Shown: positions 1 to 9,056, counted from the stretch's first letter. The stretch is DNA of 64,000 nucleotides from Brevibacterium yomogidense (GCF_016107685.1 NZ_JABASY010000001.1:28187-92186); one strand, 5' to 3'. The notes: generated by a model from the sequence alone, not told the origin. Numbers and translations: made by a program.

Positions 1-463
1 CGACACCGAAGTGGATGACCCCGAACACGTCCGCGTGGCTGTCCACGTATTCGGTGAGTGTGAAGTCGACGCCTTCGTCGACCGCGGCGGCGTGGGCGAT
101 GACGTCACCGCGGGGATCCGTCACGTCGAAGGACTCCTCCAGGGGCTGCAAGGCGTCGGGCAGCTCGATACCGAAGGAGTCATCGGGCCGAGCCTCGTCC
201 GGCAGCACCCAGTCGACGTCGATCCGGAACGCCTCACCGGGAGCCGCGCGACCCACGGTGCGCAGGTCCGTGACCACCGTGTCGAGCTGCGCCGCGCTCG
301 CCACGACCCCCGGAGTCAGCCCCGGCGAGGCGACGACTGCAAGCGCCGCGATCAGCGACGCCCACCACGACCACGCAGCAGGCACCCGCGAAGGAAGGAT
401 CCGACCGGCTCGGATGCTCCTGAGGGTTGGATCGACGATGGACACTCCTACTGAGAACGGCAC
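1..463 (-). CDS. Secreted surface protein with Ig-like adhesin domain (5' part only)
   Basis: The gene runs off the left edge, so only the first ~154 codons are visible. After a short polar start comes a hydrophobic signal-like segment (around AAWSWWASLIAALAVVASPG). It is followed by a domain containing GEAFRIDVDWVLPD, then SFDVTDPRGDVI, then VDFTLTEYVDSHADVFG. This pattern (a directional 'D-x-P-x-G-x-V-I' strand followed by 'T-E-Y-V') resembles the first Ig-like fold of Cna/SdrG-type Gram-positive adhesins. That resemblance is a family-level guess from pattern only. The start is uncertain: GTG at 463 and GTG at 445 are both possible, and neither has a well-spaced Shine-Dalgarno sequence. A sortase motif would be expected at the unseen C-terminus. 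Confidence 0.55.
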   Translation of the reverse strand, partial: MPFSVGVSIVDPTLRSIRAGRILPSRVPAAWSWWASLIAALAVVASPGLTPGVVASAAQLDTVVTDLRTVGRAAPGEAFRIDVDWVLPDEARPDDSFGIELPDALQPLEESFDVTDPRGDVIAHAAAVDEGVDFTLTEYVDSHADVFGVIHFGV

Positions 464-688
464 TCTCGCCGCGCGGCCCGCCCGGAACCGCCGGCGCCCG
501 GACCCCTCCGGGATCCCGTCATGGTACACGTCCTTCCGTTTTCGTACATGGATGGGCCGAGGCCGCCCACGGCCAGCGAGATGCGTTTCCTCCAGCTGGA
601 TCATGGCCTCCAGGCCGTTGACGCGGGTGGCCGCATATGACAGATTGCCAATCAAACGATCAGTAAGTATCCGCTCGAAGGAGAGTCC

Positions 689-1444
689 ATGTCTGCACGT
701 TTCCAGAACAAGGTCGCGATCATCACCGGCGCTTCACGGGGCATCGGCCTGGGCATCGCCCAGCGCCTCGTCGACGAGGGTGCACGCGTGCTCATCACCG
801 CCCGTGGCGAGGACGCCCTCAAGGAGGCGGTCGACCAGCTGGGCGGGCCCGACAAGGCGATCTACGCGGCGGGGAAGGCCGACGACGCAGGACACCAGGA
901 CGAGGCGATCGCGCAGGCGACGGAAGCGTTCGGTCCGGTGGACATCCTCGTGAACAACACGGGCATCAATCCCGTGTACGGGCCGCTCATCGAGATGGAG
1001 GATCGTGCGATCTCGAAGCTGTTCGACGTGAACGTCCTGTCGACCATGCAGTGGACCCGCAAGGTGTACGAGTCCTCGATGAAGCAGCACGGCGGGTCGA
1101 TCGTCAACCTGTCGTCCGTCGCCGCGGTCCGCCAGCCGAACATGATCGGCTTCTACGGTGCGACGAAGTCGATGATCACTCACATCACCAAGCAGTACGC
1201 GATGGAACTGGGCCCGGACATCCGTGTCAACGCCATCGCGCCGGCCGTCGTGAAGACGAAGTTCGCGGAGAAGCTCTACGAGGCGGGTGAGGAGAAGGTC
1301 GCCGCCGCGTACCCCCTCAAGCGCCTGGGCGTGCCGGAGGACATTGCGGCCCTCGCCGCGTTCCTCCTGTCCGACGAGGCGTCGTGGATCACCGGCGAAC
1401 TGGTCGTCGCGGACGGCGGTGTCACGCTGGGCGGCGGCGCCTGA
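689..1444 (+). CDS. SDR-family oxidoreductase (FabG-like)
   Basis: Short-chain dehydrogenase/reductase of the classical 250-residue type, here 251 aa. The NAD(P)-binding motif TGASRGIG is at residues 13-20, NNTG at 89-92, the catalytic Ser at 142/143, and Tyr156-x3-Lys160 in YGATK. The C-terminus has the usual SDEASWITGELVVADGG ending. It probably reduces a 3-oxoacyl or oxidises a 3-hydroxyacyl substrate; the exact substrate cannot be read from sequence. AAGGAGAG lies just upstream of ATG 689 and fixes the start. It stands alone, divergent from the adhesin gene. Confidence 0.9.
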   Translation: MSARFQNKVAIITGASRGIGLGIAQRLVDEGARVLITARGEDALKEAVDQLGGPDKAIYAAGKADDAGHQDEAIAQATEAFGPVDILVNNTGINPVYGPLIEMEDRAISKLFDVNVLSTMQWTRKVYESSMKQHGGSIVNLSSVAAVRQPNMIGFYGATKSMITHITKQYAMELGPDIRVNAIAPAVVKTKFAEKLYEAGEEKVAAAYPLKRLGVPEDIAALAAFLLSDEASWITGELVVADGGVTLGGGA

Positions 1445-1523
1445 GGTCACGCCCCGCACCGCAACGGCGTGGAAGATTTCGGCGGCAAGCGCCCACATAG
1501 CGACACTGCGGACCACATCGCTT

Positions 1524-1579
1524 ATGGAGTAATGTCAAGGTCAATCATGGAGTAATCACAAGGTCGACCATGGAGTAAT
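1524..1579. repeat. Three 23-bp-phased direct repeats upstream of the DUF4143 ATPase
   Basis: The 10-mer ATGGAGTAAT occurs at 1524-1533, 1547-1556 and 1570-1579, at exactly 23-bp spacing. The first two full 23-bp units differ at only four positions. A fourth, inverted copy of the core (ACTCCATG, 1624-1631) overlaps the ATG of the downstream gene. The array lies just upstream of the likely promoter (-10 TAGAAT at 1616-1621), so operator iterons are the simplest reading. Confidence 0.8.
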
Positions 1580-1615
1580 CCACGACCCACCTGGCACCTC
1601 TTCCGGGGTGGACGC

Positions 1616-1621
1616 TAGAAT
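1616..1621 (+). promoter_or_regulatory. -10 box of a probably leaderless promoter
   Basis: TAGAAT ends 7 nt before ATG 1629 and there is no Shine-Dalgarno sequence between them. Transcription would therefore start at or next to the start codon. No clear -35 hexamer is visible, which suggests activation or repression through the repeats at 1524-1579. Confidence 0.45.
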
Positions 1622-1628
1622 CCACTCC

Positions 1629-2879
1629 ATGACCGCCTACCTCCCGCGCATCGTCGATAACGAGCTCGCGCGTGGGCTCCTGACCGTCGGGGCAGTGCAC
1701 ATCCGGGGTCCACGGGCCAGCGGAAAGACGAGAACGGCCCGCCAGGTGTGTGCTTCAGAGATTCGACTGGACACGGAATCCCCCGAAGCCTCACTCGCAC
1801 GCATGGAACCTCAGTCGGCACTCCCCGGGCCCGTACCGCGCCTCATCGACGAGTGGCAGGCTGTACCTGCGATCTGGAACCACGTCCGCCACGAGGTGGA
1901 TGACAGAGCCGCACGGGGGCAATTCGTCCTGACAGGCTCTGCCACACCTGCAGATGAGGCCCCCAGACATTCGGGCGCGGGGCGCATCCGATCTCTCACA
2001 ATGAGGACGATGACGCTGCAGGAGCGCGGCGTGGACGCGACACCCGTATCGCTGGCCAGCCTGTTCGACGGGAGCCTGGAGCCGTCTAGCGGCACCCAGG
2101 CATCAGTGTCCGATTACGCCGAATGGATGGTACGCGGCGGCTGGCCCGGCTGGACGGACCTCGACCACATGGATGCGCAGGACGCTGTGTCGTCGTATCT
2201 GGAAGAGATGAGCGAGCACGATTTCCCCGAACTCGGGGGACCCCGTCGCGACCCGCGGCGTTTCACTGCGTTCCTCACTGCCTACGCTGGGTTGATCGGT
2301 CAGCCCTCGACGTTCGCCGCGATCCAGCGCAGAATGGCAGATGTCACCGGCGCAGCACCGTCCGCCGAACTCGTGAGTTCACTGCACGGCTTCGCTGAGC
2401 GTCTGTTCGTCCTTGAGGACCAGCCGTCCTGGAGCACCCGGCTCCGATCCAAGACACCCTTGGTGCAGACCCCCAAGCGGCACCTCGCCGACGTGTCTCT
2501 CGCCCTCAGCCTCCTGCGTGCTGGAAGGGATCGGCTGCTCACAGACCTCCAGACACTGGGCATCGCCTTCGAGTCCCTTGCGGTGCACGAACTGCGGGTG
2601 GCGGCTCAAGCCATTCGAGCACGTGGGGTCTTCCACCTGCGGGACACCAAAGGTCGCGACGAGATCGACATCATCGTCGAAGACGCAGACGGCGCGTGGG
2701 CGGGCTTCGAAGTGAAGCTGTCTCACCAGCGTGTCGATGAAGCGGCCCACCAGCTCAATGCTGTCGCGTCCAAGGTCGAACGTGCACCGGCGGCCCTCGC
2801 CATCATCGTGCCCAGCGGTCCGGTCGTCCGTCGCTCCGACGGAGTGTGGGTCATACCGCTGGCCTCACTGAGCCCTTGA
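1629..2879 (+). CDS. AAA-type ATPase with DUF4143 C-terminal domain
   Basis: 416 aa. A Walker A motif GPRASGKT is at residues 27-34 and a Walker B-like LIDEW at 72-76. These are followed by the family pattern VRHEVD...FVLTGSATP and the DUF4143 signature YAEWMVRGGWPGW. The C-terminal stretch, with DEIDIIVED and a later FEVK, has the spacing of a PD-(D/E)xK-like fold commonly seen at the end of this family. Its biological role is unknown; such ATPases are widespread, often solitary, and sometimes suspected in mobile or defence contexts. GTG 1608 is an alternative start, but ATG 1629 begins the conserved TAYLPRIVD region. Three upstream repeats suggest dedicated regulation. Confidence 0.85.
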   Translation: MTAYLPRIVDNELARGLLTVGAVHIRGPRASGKTRTARQVCASEIRLDTESPEASLARMEPQSALPGPVPRLIDEWQAVPAIWNHVRHEVDDRAARGQFVLTGSATPADEAPRHSGAGRIRSLTMRTMTLQERGVDATPVSLASLFDGSLEPSSGTQASVSDYAEWMVRGGWPGWTDLDHMDAQDAVSSYLEEMSEHDFPELGGPRRDPRRFTAFLTAYAGLIGQPSTFAAIQRRMADVTGAAPSAELVSSLHGFAERLFVLEDQPSWSTRLRSKTPLVQTPKRHLADVSLALSLLRAGRDRLLTDLQTLGIAFESLAVHELRVAAQAIRARGVFHLRDTKGRDEIDIIVEDADGAWAGFEVKLSHQRVDEAAHQLNAVASKVERAPAALAIIVPSGPVVRRSDGVWVIPLASLSP

Positions 2880-2894
2880 CCCTGTAGCACGCCC

Positions 2895-4328
2895 CTACTC
2901 CCGCGGTGTCGCACCCACCCGCGCGGCGAACAGGGCGAACGCTGCGGTGAGCAGCACGGTGGCGAGTGTCGTCCACCCGTAGGCGGTCGTCATCGGCATG
3001 AGTTGGGTGAGGCCGGCGAAGATCGTCGACAGCACCGCGATGCCCAGCCCGATCCCGGTCTGCTGCGCGGTGGCGACCAGACCACCTGTGAGTCCGGCGG
3101 CCTCGTCCGGCACTGCCGCCATGACGACGGACACCAGCGGGCCCATCATGAGTCCCTGTCCCCCGCCGATCAGCACGCCGACCAGCTGGTACCACGCGAA
3201 GAACGGCTCCACCCCGGTGAGCGCGACCGCCCCCAGGCCCACCAGGCCCACCCCTTGGACCACCGATGCCATCAGCAGCGTCCGCCGTCCACCGGTCACG
3301 GTGCCGCCCCACCGCACCACGATCCGCGGTGCCAGTGCGGAGGCGATGACGAACGCGACGGCCAGCATCGCCGTCGCCGCCCCGGACTGCCACGGCGACA
3401 GCCCGAAGCCCTGCTGGCTGAGGATCGCGTAGTTGTAGGCGAATCCGCCGATCATCATGAAGAGCAGGCAGGCGAGCGCCATCCCGGTCCGCACCGCCGG
3501 CTCCCGCAGGATCTCCAGCGGGAGGATCGAGGCGCGGCCGGACCGCTCCCGCGACCGTGCGTGCAGGGCCAGCAGTCCGAACCCCGCCGCCGAGGCCCCC
3601 AGCAGCACCGCTGTCCACACCAGCGGGCCCGGTGGAGACAGGGGTGCGGCCAATTCGATGGAGGACACGCTGGTGAGTCCGGCGATGAGGAGCAGCAGGG
3701 CCACCGCGACGAGGGCGGAGCCGCGCGCGTCGAGTCCGAGCGGTTTGGGCGACCGGGTCTCCGTGAGGTGGCGGGCTCCCAGCCAGGCGATGACCGCGAG
3801 CAGGCCCACGCTGCCGAAGGCGGCCCGCCAGCCGATGGTCTCACCGAACGCGCTGTTGACGCCGCCGCCGATCACCTGACCGGCGACGGTGCCGCTGCCG
3901 GCGAACATGCTGTAGAAGCCCACTGCGCGCAGGCGTGCCCGTCCGGTGAGGATCGCCTGGATGCTCGCGAGCACCTGCGGCGTGGTGATGGCGGCGGCGC
4001 AGCCCTGGAGCAGTCGGGCGACGACGAGGAATTCGACTGTCGGGGCCACGGCGGTGAGTGTGGCGGTGAGCGCCCACGTCAGCGTCCCGATGCGGAACAT
4101 GTGGCGCCTGCCCCACCGGTCGCCCAGACGCCCGAAGAAGATGAGGCCCGCCGCGAACGTGGCCGAATACGCGCCGACCACCAGCGAGGTCCCGGAATCC
4201 GATATCTGCAGGCCGTTCTGGATGCCCGGAGCGGAGATCGCCGCGACCGCGATCGTGTAGGTCGCGAGGAACGTGACGACGTACAGCGGCCAGACCGTGG
4301 AACGTGCGCCCTCCTGCGGCTGCTCCAA
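2895..4328 (-). CDS. MFS transporter, DHA2-like (14-TM size)
   Basis: 477 aa and largely hydrophobic. It carries the MFS loop 2-3 signature FFGRLGDRWGRR and a GCAAAITTPQ segment typical of drug:H+ antiporters. The length suggests 14 membrane helices (EmrB/QacA-like). Predicted role: proton-driven efflux across the cytoplasmic membrane; the substrate is unknown. The start is TTG at 4326-4328, supported by GGGAGG six bases upstream. It converges with the DUF4143 gene, whose stop is only 15 bp away, and is followed upstream by a second, unrelated MFS gene on the same strand. Confidence 0.85.
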   Translation of the reverse strand: MEQPQEGARSTVWPLYVVTFLATYTIAVAAISAPGIQNGLQISDSGTSLVVGAYSATFAAGLIFFGRLGDRWGRRHMFRIGTLTWALTATLTAVAPTVEFLVVARLLQGCAAAITTPQVLASIQAILTGRARLRAVGFYSMFAGSGTVAGQVIGGGVNSAFGETIGWRAAFGSVGLLAVIAWLGARHLTETRSPKPLGLDARGSALVAVALLLLIAGLTSVSSIELAAPLSPPGPLVWTAVLLGASAAGFGLLALHARSRERSGRASILPLEILREPAVRTGMALACLLFMMIGGFAYNYAILSQQGFGLSPWQSGAATAMLAVAFVIASALAPRIVVRWGGTVTGGRRTLLMASVVQGVGLVGLGAVALTGVEPFFAWYQLVGVLIGGGQGLMMGPLVSVVMAAVPDEAAGLTGGLVATAQQTGIGLGIAVLSTIFAGLTQLMPMTTAYGWTTLATVLLTAAFALFAARVGATPRE

Positions 4329-4414
4329 CGCACCCTCCCACTTACCAGTCGAACACTCGTTAAATTACGAGCCTGAGGTCACTCTAGACCACCTCGTCAC
4401 CGATTCCCGGCTTG

Positions 4415-5851
4415 TCAGGAGCCCCGCACCTCCATGCGCTGCAGCGGCCCTCCTGCGACCACCAGCCACAGCGCGGCCGCCGCTGCGATCGCAGCACCCA
4501 CGAACATGAGCAGCATGGAGCCCACCGGGTAGAGCAGTGCCGTCCACGCGAAGCCGGTCGCCAGGCCGATGAACCGTGCGGTGTTGTGCATGCCGAACGC
4601 CAGGGAGTTCTTGCCCGTCGCGGACAGGGACACGGAGAACGCGGCGATGCTCTGCCCGGCGTTCGTCGCGACACCCATGAGCAGCAGCGCCAGCACGATG
4701 CCGATCGCCTGGACGGCCGTGAGCGCGTCTCGCGGCCCCCAGTCCAGCCACACCCCCAGGAGCAGCGGGACCGCGATGAGGACGGTGAGAGCGGCGATCG
4801 AGGTCGCCCAGCCGCCCCACCGCGCCCGCAGCGCGGACGTGAGACGTGCGGACGTCGCCATCGCCGCGGCCATCGAGAAGACGATGATGCCCACTGGCCC
4901 CGGGCCCAGGTGCAGGTTCTGCGCGATCCACAGGGGCAGGGACGACAGGACGATCCCCATGATGAACATCGCCGTCGCGGCGAGCGCGGTGGCGCGCGCG
5001 TACCGCCGCTCCAGCAGCGCACGCGGCGCGACGAGGCGGTCGGACCGCCTGGCCGCGATCAGCAGGAACGCGACGCCGCTCACCAGGGCGGCACCGCCCA
5101 CCACGACGTCCGGGCCCCACGGGACGCGCTGTCCGATCATCGTCGCCGCGACGACGAACAGCCCGATCGACAGCATGAGAACCATGACGCCGGGTGCGTG
5201 GATGGGCACCTTCCGCCCCGGGATCCGCGGCACGGTGAGGAGCACCGCGACCAGGAGGACGGCGGAGAAGACGCCCGCGAACCCGAAGACGCCGCGCCAG
5301 CCCAGGAACTGTGCGACGAGGCCACCGATCGGCGGCCCCATCGCCTGCCCGACCCCGATCGCCGCCGCCCACGCCGCCAGGGCGGTGGCACCCTTCGCGG
5401 GCCACAGCACGGGGAGGGACCGCTGCACGCCCGGCGGGAACGTCGCACACGCGACCCCCTGGACCGCGCGCAGCACGATGAGCATCTCGAGGCTCAGGGA
5501 GAACACCGCGGCGAGCTGCGCGACGGACAGCAGCGCGAGTCCCACGGCGACGACGCGGATGGGCCCGAAGCGGTCGCACAGCCACCCGGCCAGGGGGACG
5601 AAGACGGCCATCGCGACGGTGTAGGCGGCGACGCTCAGGACGACCCGACTGTCGGAGGCGCCGAAGTCCTGCTTGATCCAGTCCAGCGGCGCGTTGATGA
5701 TCGTGCCGCCCACGGTGCCGGCGGACGTCGTGCCCAGCAGCGCGAGGTACGCGAGCCGGCCGGGAGTGCGCGACGAGGCGCGGTCACGATCCCCGCCGGG
5801 CTGCCGACCTTCGCCGGGCTGTCCCCGATGTTCCCCCGGCGGTCGGCTCAT
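4415..5851 (-). CDS. MFS transporter at the end of the CoA-transferase operon
   Basis: 478 aa from ATG 5851. It is a hydrophobic MFS protein with GWLCDRFGPIR as the loop 2-3 motif and the N-terminal helix segment TSAGTVGGTIINAPLDWI. The start lies 5 bp after the TGA of the CaiB-type gene (5857), so translation is probably coupled. An upstream in-frame extension (to 5911) would overlap that gene and is low-complexity, so it is less likely. Position suggests import or export of an acid processed by the neighbouring CoA-transferases. That is inferred from context only. Confidence 0.8.
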   Translation of the reverse strand: MSRPPGEHRGQPGEGRQPGGDRDRASSRTPGRLAYLALLGTTSAGTVGGTIINAPLDWIKQDFGASDSRVVLSVAAYTVAMAVFVPLAGWLCDRFGPIRVVAVGLALLSVAQLAAVFSLSLEMLIVLRAVQGVACATFPPGVQRSLPVLWPAKGATALAAWAAAIGVGQAMGPPIGGLVAQFLGWRGVFGFAGVFSAVLLVAVLLTVPRIPGRKVPIHAPGVMVLMLSIGLFVVAATMIGQRVPWGPDVVVGGAALVSGVAFLLIAARRSDRLVAPRALLERRYARATALAATAMFIMGIVLSSLPLWIAQNLHLGPGPVGIIVFSMAAAMATSARLTSALRARWGGWATSIAALTVLIAVPLLLGVWLDWGPRDALTAVQAIGIVLALLLMGVATNAGQSIAAFSVSLSATGKNSLAFGMHNTARFIGLATGFAWTALLYPVGSMLLMFVGAAIAAAAALWLVVAGGPLQRMEVRGS

Positions 5852-5856
5852 CCGGT

Positions 5857-7065
5857 TCAGGCCTCCTGCGCGGACGAGCCGGCCGGCGCCTCGGGCGGGG
5901 TGCTGAGCCACTGGCGGATGCGGTCCGAATCCTGCCCCAGCGTGGGAGGCGCCAGGTCGTAGGCGACCTGCGTCCTCGACAGGGTGATGGGGTTGCGGAC
6001 GGTGGGGACGACGCGGTCACCCGTGCCCGTCGGGACGACAGGGTCGAGGCCCATCGATTCGGCCAGCTGCACGCCCTGCTCGACCGAGTTGATCGGGGCG
6101 CACGGCAGTCCGGCGGCGGTGAGCAGCGCGTACCACTCCTGCGCGTCCTTGTGGGAGAGCGCTTCGATGAGCAGCGGCTCCAGGTCCTTGCGGTGCGTGT
6201 TGCGGGGGAACGCGGCGGCGAACCGGTCGTCCTCGAGCCACTCCGGGCGGCCCACACCGTTCGCCAGCATCGCGAACTGGCGGTCGTTGCCGCAGGCGAT
6301 GATGAGGTCGCCGTCCTTCGTGGGCATCGGCTGGTACGGGTAGAGGCTGGGGTGCTCGTTGCCCATCCGGTGCGGCACGGTGCCGCTCGCGACGTACGCG
6401 CTCGACTGGTTGACCAGCCCGGACAGTGCGGACGACAGCAGGTTCGTGTCGACCTTCTGGCCTTCGCCGGTGTGCGTGCGGTGCTGGAGGGCTGCGAGGA
6501 TGCCGATGGTCGTGTGGAGGCCCGTCATGACGTCGAAGATCGCCACGCCGGCGCGGAACGGCTGCCCGTCTGCGTCGCCGGTGAGGCTCATGAAGCCGGA
6601 CAGCCCCTGGATCAGCAGGTCGTATCCCGGTTGCGGGTTCGATGGGCCGAACCCGGTCACCGATGCGTACACGACGTCCGGATTGGCGTCCTTCACCGCG
6701 TCGTAGTCCAGCCCGAACTTCTGCAGCCCGCCGGGCTTGAAGTTCTCCACGATGACGTCCGCCCGGCGCGCCAGCTCACGGGCGAGCTCCAGATCGTCCC
6801 CGTCTGTGAAGTCCAGGACGATGTCGTACTTGTTGCGGTTGATCGACAGGTAGTACGTCGAGTCGTCGCCGCGGACCGGGGGCTTCCACAGGCGCGTGTC
6901 GTCGCCGCCGGGGCCTTCGACCTTGATGACGGTGGCGCCCAGGTCCGCGAGCATCATCGTCGCGTAGGGCCCCGCGAGCACGCGGGAGAAGTCTGCGACC
7001 ACGATCCCGGCCAGCGGGCCCTGGCCCTCCCGGTCGAGGATCTCGTGGAGGTCTTCCGTGCTCAT
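5857..7065 (-). CDS. Family III CoA-transferase (CaiB/BaiF)
   Basis: 402 aa, normal length for the family. The N-terminal FSRVLAGPYATMMLADLGA and VIKVEGPGGDDTR match the CoA-binding part of CaiB/formyl-CoA transferases. The catalytic aspartate is probably Asp149 in PGYDLLIQG. It moves CoA between carboxylic acids through an enzyme-aspartyl anhydride. The substrate is not predictable from sequence. It sits between the CatIJ-type transferase genes and an MFS transporter, all on the minus strand, suggesting one transport-and-activation operon. AAGGAG lies 11 nt before ATG 7065. Confidence 0.88.
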   Translation of the reverse strand: MSTEDLHEILDREGQGPLAGIVVADFSRVLAGPYATMMLADLGATVIKVEGPGGDDTRLWKPPVRGDDSTYYLSINRNKYDIVLDFTDGDDLELARELARRADVIVENFKPGGLQKFGLDYDAVKDANPDVVYASVTGFGPSNPQPGYDLLIQGLSGFMSLTGDADGQPFRAGVAIFDVMTGLHTTIGILAALQHRTHTGEGQKVDTNLLSSALSGLVNQSSAYVASGTVPHRMGNEHPSLYPYQPMPTKDGDLIIACGNDRQFAMLANGVGRPEWLEDDRFAAAFPRNTHRKDLEPLLIEALSHKDAQEWYALLTAAGLPCAPINSVEQGVQLAESMGLDPVVPTGTGDRVVPTVRNPITLSRTQVAYDLAPPTLGQDSDRIRQWLSTPPEAPAGSSAQEA

Positions 7066-7124
7066 GTGCGTGCGTGCTCCTTGTTCGAGTGGTTCAGCGG
7101 GGTTCAGCGGGCAAGGCGGTCGGT

Positions 7125-7937
7125 TCAGCGGAGGTAGAGGCGGACGGTGTCGATCTCGTCGCGCAGCAGGCGGACCTCCTCGAGGGTGGGCTCCGCGGTG
7201 GACTGCACGTGGTCGGCGATCTTCAGGTCCCAGCCGGTGGCGTCCTTCACCTGGTCGACGGTGACGCCGGGGTGGGTGTGGGTGAGGACGAGTTCGCCGA
7301 ACCTGTCCTCCCGCTGCAGCACTCCCAGGGGTGTGATGACGACGCTCACGCCGTGGCCCTGGGGCGGGATCCCCTCACCGGATGCCCGCGCCGCGACGGG
7401 CGACGGGGAGGTGACGAAGTCCAGTTCCGCGGGGAACGACGCGTGGTCGTGGCGGCGGATGATGACGAAGACCTCACCGGCGTTCGACATGATGTCGGAG
7501 GCGCCGCCGGATCCGGGGAGGCGGACGGTGGGTCGCTCCCAGTCGCCGATGACGCTCGTGTTGAGCGATCCGTGCCGGTCGATCTGCGCTGCTCCCAGGA
7601 AGCCGACGTCGACGTTGCCGCCCTGCAGCACGTACCCGAACAGCGCCTGCATGCTCACGACGGATTCCGCGCCGGACACCAGCACGAAGTCGGCGATGCC
7701 CTCCGCCATCTCCTCCGGGTGCGCGCCGGTCACCCCGGATTCGTAGATGAGCTCGATGTCGCGGTTGAGGGTCCGGTGGGCCAGGTCGACCGCCAGCGTC
7801 GGCAGGCCGATGCCTGCGAACACGGTCGACTTGCCGGCGAGCATCTTCGCCGCCGCGCAGACGATGAGTTCCGTCTGCGAGTAGTCGGGCGCCGTCGCCG
7901 AGGCCGCAGCCGCCTGCCCGTCGATCGTTCCTGTCAT
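7125..7937 (-). CDS. catJ: 3-oxoadipate CoA-transferase-like, subunit B (CatJ type)
   Basis: 270 aa, class I CoA-transferase beta subunit of the glutaconate/CatJ/IpdB group. The IELIYESGVTGAHP segment contains the glutamate expected to form the glutamyl-CoA intermediate. NVDVGFLGAAQIDRHGS and VIGDW...VRLPGSGGA match the CatJ pattern of 3-oxoadipate CoA-transferases. The likely reaction is succinyl-CoA + 3-oxoadipate (or a related 3-oxo diacid) to succinate + oxoacyl-CoA. The ATG at 7937 overlaps the stop of subunit A by 4 bp, so the two are coupled. A related thiolase is encoded across the divergent LysR gene. Confidence 0.82.
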   Translation of the reverse strand: MTGTIDGQAAAASATAPDYSQTELIVCAAAKMLAGKSTVFAGIGLPTLAVDLAHRTLNRDIELIYESGVTGAHPEEMAEGIADFVLVSGAESVVSMQALFGYVLQGGNVDVGFLGAAQIDRHGSLNTSVIGDWERPTVRLPGSGGASDIMSNAGEVFVIIRRHDHASFPAELDFVTSPSPVAARASGEGIPPQGHGVSVVITPLGVLQREDRFGELVLTHTHPGVTVDQVKDATGWDLKIADHVQSTAEPTLEEVRLLRDEIDTVRLYLR

Positions 7938-8941
7938 CGTTGGGTCCCTCCGTCGTCGTTGGCCGCCGAGGCCGTCTCCCCCGTCGCACGGGCCCCCGCC
8001 GAGGCCGCTCCAGCTCCCGCTGGCATCCTCCTGCCGTAGTCCACCGGCTGCGAGGGCCGGGGGGCGACGGTGAGGGGGGCGAGCTGCTCCTCCCCGATGG
8101 TCGCGAGGTACTCCTCGTGGTCCGCGGTCCCCCGCACGTGTGTATCGAGCCATTCCTGCACCCACGCCTTGTCCTTGGCCTTCTTCGGCCACATCCGGTA
8201 GAACGCGTTGTCGCGGTCGTAGGAGCCCTGGACGTAGGAGGGGTGCGCGCCGCGCGGGACGACGCAGACGGCGTCGACAGCGTGGGCGGGGATGAGGGTG
8301 CGGTTGGGGTCGGAGCGGACGACCTCGTCGTCGACGATCTCCTCGACGGTGACGATGACGCGTTCCGCGGCGTAGACGGCTTCCTGCTGGATGCCGGTGA
8401 TGCCCCAGATCTGCACGTTGCCCTTCCGGTCCGCGCGCTGCGCGTGGACGATCGTGACGTCCGGGTTGAGCGGGGGCACGACGTAGGCGGAGCCTTCACC
8501 GTAGGGGTTGTCGACCAGCCGGATGTCGGGGTTGATCTTCGGCAGGTCGGAGCCCGCGTAGGACCGGATCGGGATGAACGGCAGGCGGGAGGCACCGGCG
8601 TGGTAGCGCAGCACCATCGCGTGGTGGCTGTACTCCTCGACCTCGAGCGGTGCGGGGTCGTGGTCCTCCAGCCGGCGGCGGATCTCGTAGAGGGCGCCTG
8701 CTGAGCCGGACGCGAAGAACGAGCAGACCAGCCGGTCCACGCATCCCGCGCCGATCATCATGTCCGCCAGCAGATCCGGGGTCATGCGGCAGAACGTGAG
8801 GCCGCGGCGACCCTGGCGGATGATCTCGTGGCCCGCGGCGAACGGGATGAGGTGGCTGAAGCCCTCGAGCGCGATCGAGTCGCCGTCGTGCACCAGCGCC
8901 CGGATCGCCTCTGGCAGCGGCAGGACCTTGTCCTTCGCCAT
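7934..8941 (-). CDS. catI: 3-oxoadipate CoA-transferase-like, subunit A (CatI type)
   Basis: 335 aa. It matches the CatI/glutaconate-CoA-transferase alpha pattern: GDSIALEGFSHLIPFAAGHE near the start, then RMTPDLLADMMIGAGC, AYAGSDLPKINP... in the form SYAGSDLPKINP, and HAQRADRKGNVQIWGI followed by VTVEEIVDD. It pairs with the downstream subunit B. Compared with CatI there is an extra ~40-residue Ala/Gly-rich, probably disordered tail. ATG 8941 is preferred over GTG 8953 because GAGGGG lies about 8-10 nt upstream of it. Divergent from a LysR gene, which is its likely regulator. The alternative is an IpdA-like ring-cleavage enzyme, but there is no steroid context here. Confidence 0.82.
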   Translation of the reverse strand: MAKDKVLPLPEAIRALVHDGDSIALEGFSHLIPFAAGHEIIRQGRRGLTFCRMTPDLLADMMIGAGCVDRLVCSFFASGSAGALYEIRRRLEDHDPAPLEVEEYSHHAMVLRYHAGASRLPFIPIRSYAGSDLPKINPDIRLVDNPYGEGSAYVVPPLNPDVTIVHAQRADRKGNVQIWGITGIQQEAVYAAERVIVTVEEIVDDEVVRSDPNRTLIPAHAVDAVCVVPRGAHPSYVQGSYDRDNAFYRMWPKKAKDKAWVQEWLDTHVRGTADHEEYLATIGEEQLAPLTVAPRPSQPVDYGRRMPAGAGAASAGARATGETASAANDDGGTQR

Positions 8942-9043
8942 GTGTGTGTCCACCCCTCGTTCGTCAGCTGTGCCGACGCCAGATTAAGTCACTTTTCACA
9001 GGGAATCCAGTATTCATACTTACCAAGATGACATAAATCATGG

Positions 9044-9049
9044 CATAAT
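9044..9049 (+). promoter_or_regulatory. -10 box, probably leaderless lysR promoter
   Basis: CATAAT ends 7 nt before ATG 9057 and no ribosome-binding site is present. ATGA-N6-TCAT, a small inverted repeat typical of LysR sites, lies in the same divergent spacer at about 9028-9041. Confidence 0.4.
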
Positions 9050-9056
9050 CGTCTGT

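Noticed and set aside
640..664. AAACGATCAGTAAG upstream of the first SDR gene as a further fatty-acid operator
   Set aside because: It shares the CGATC and CAGTA parts with the site at 43630 but is not palindromic and lacks three bases between them.
3003..4376. A 457-codon plus-strand frame opposite the MFS gene
   Set aside because: The translation is rich in Arg/Gln/His and lacks any fold signature. The minus-strand MFS reading is clearly the real one.
7937..8192. N-terminal extension of the CatJ-like protein
   Set aside because: It lies within the coding region of subunit A in another frame and is not conserved; ATG 7937 gives the family length.
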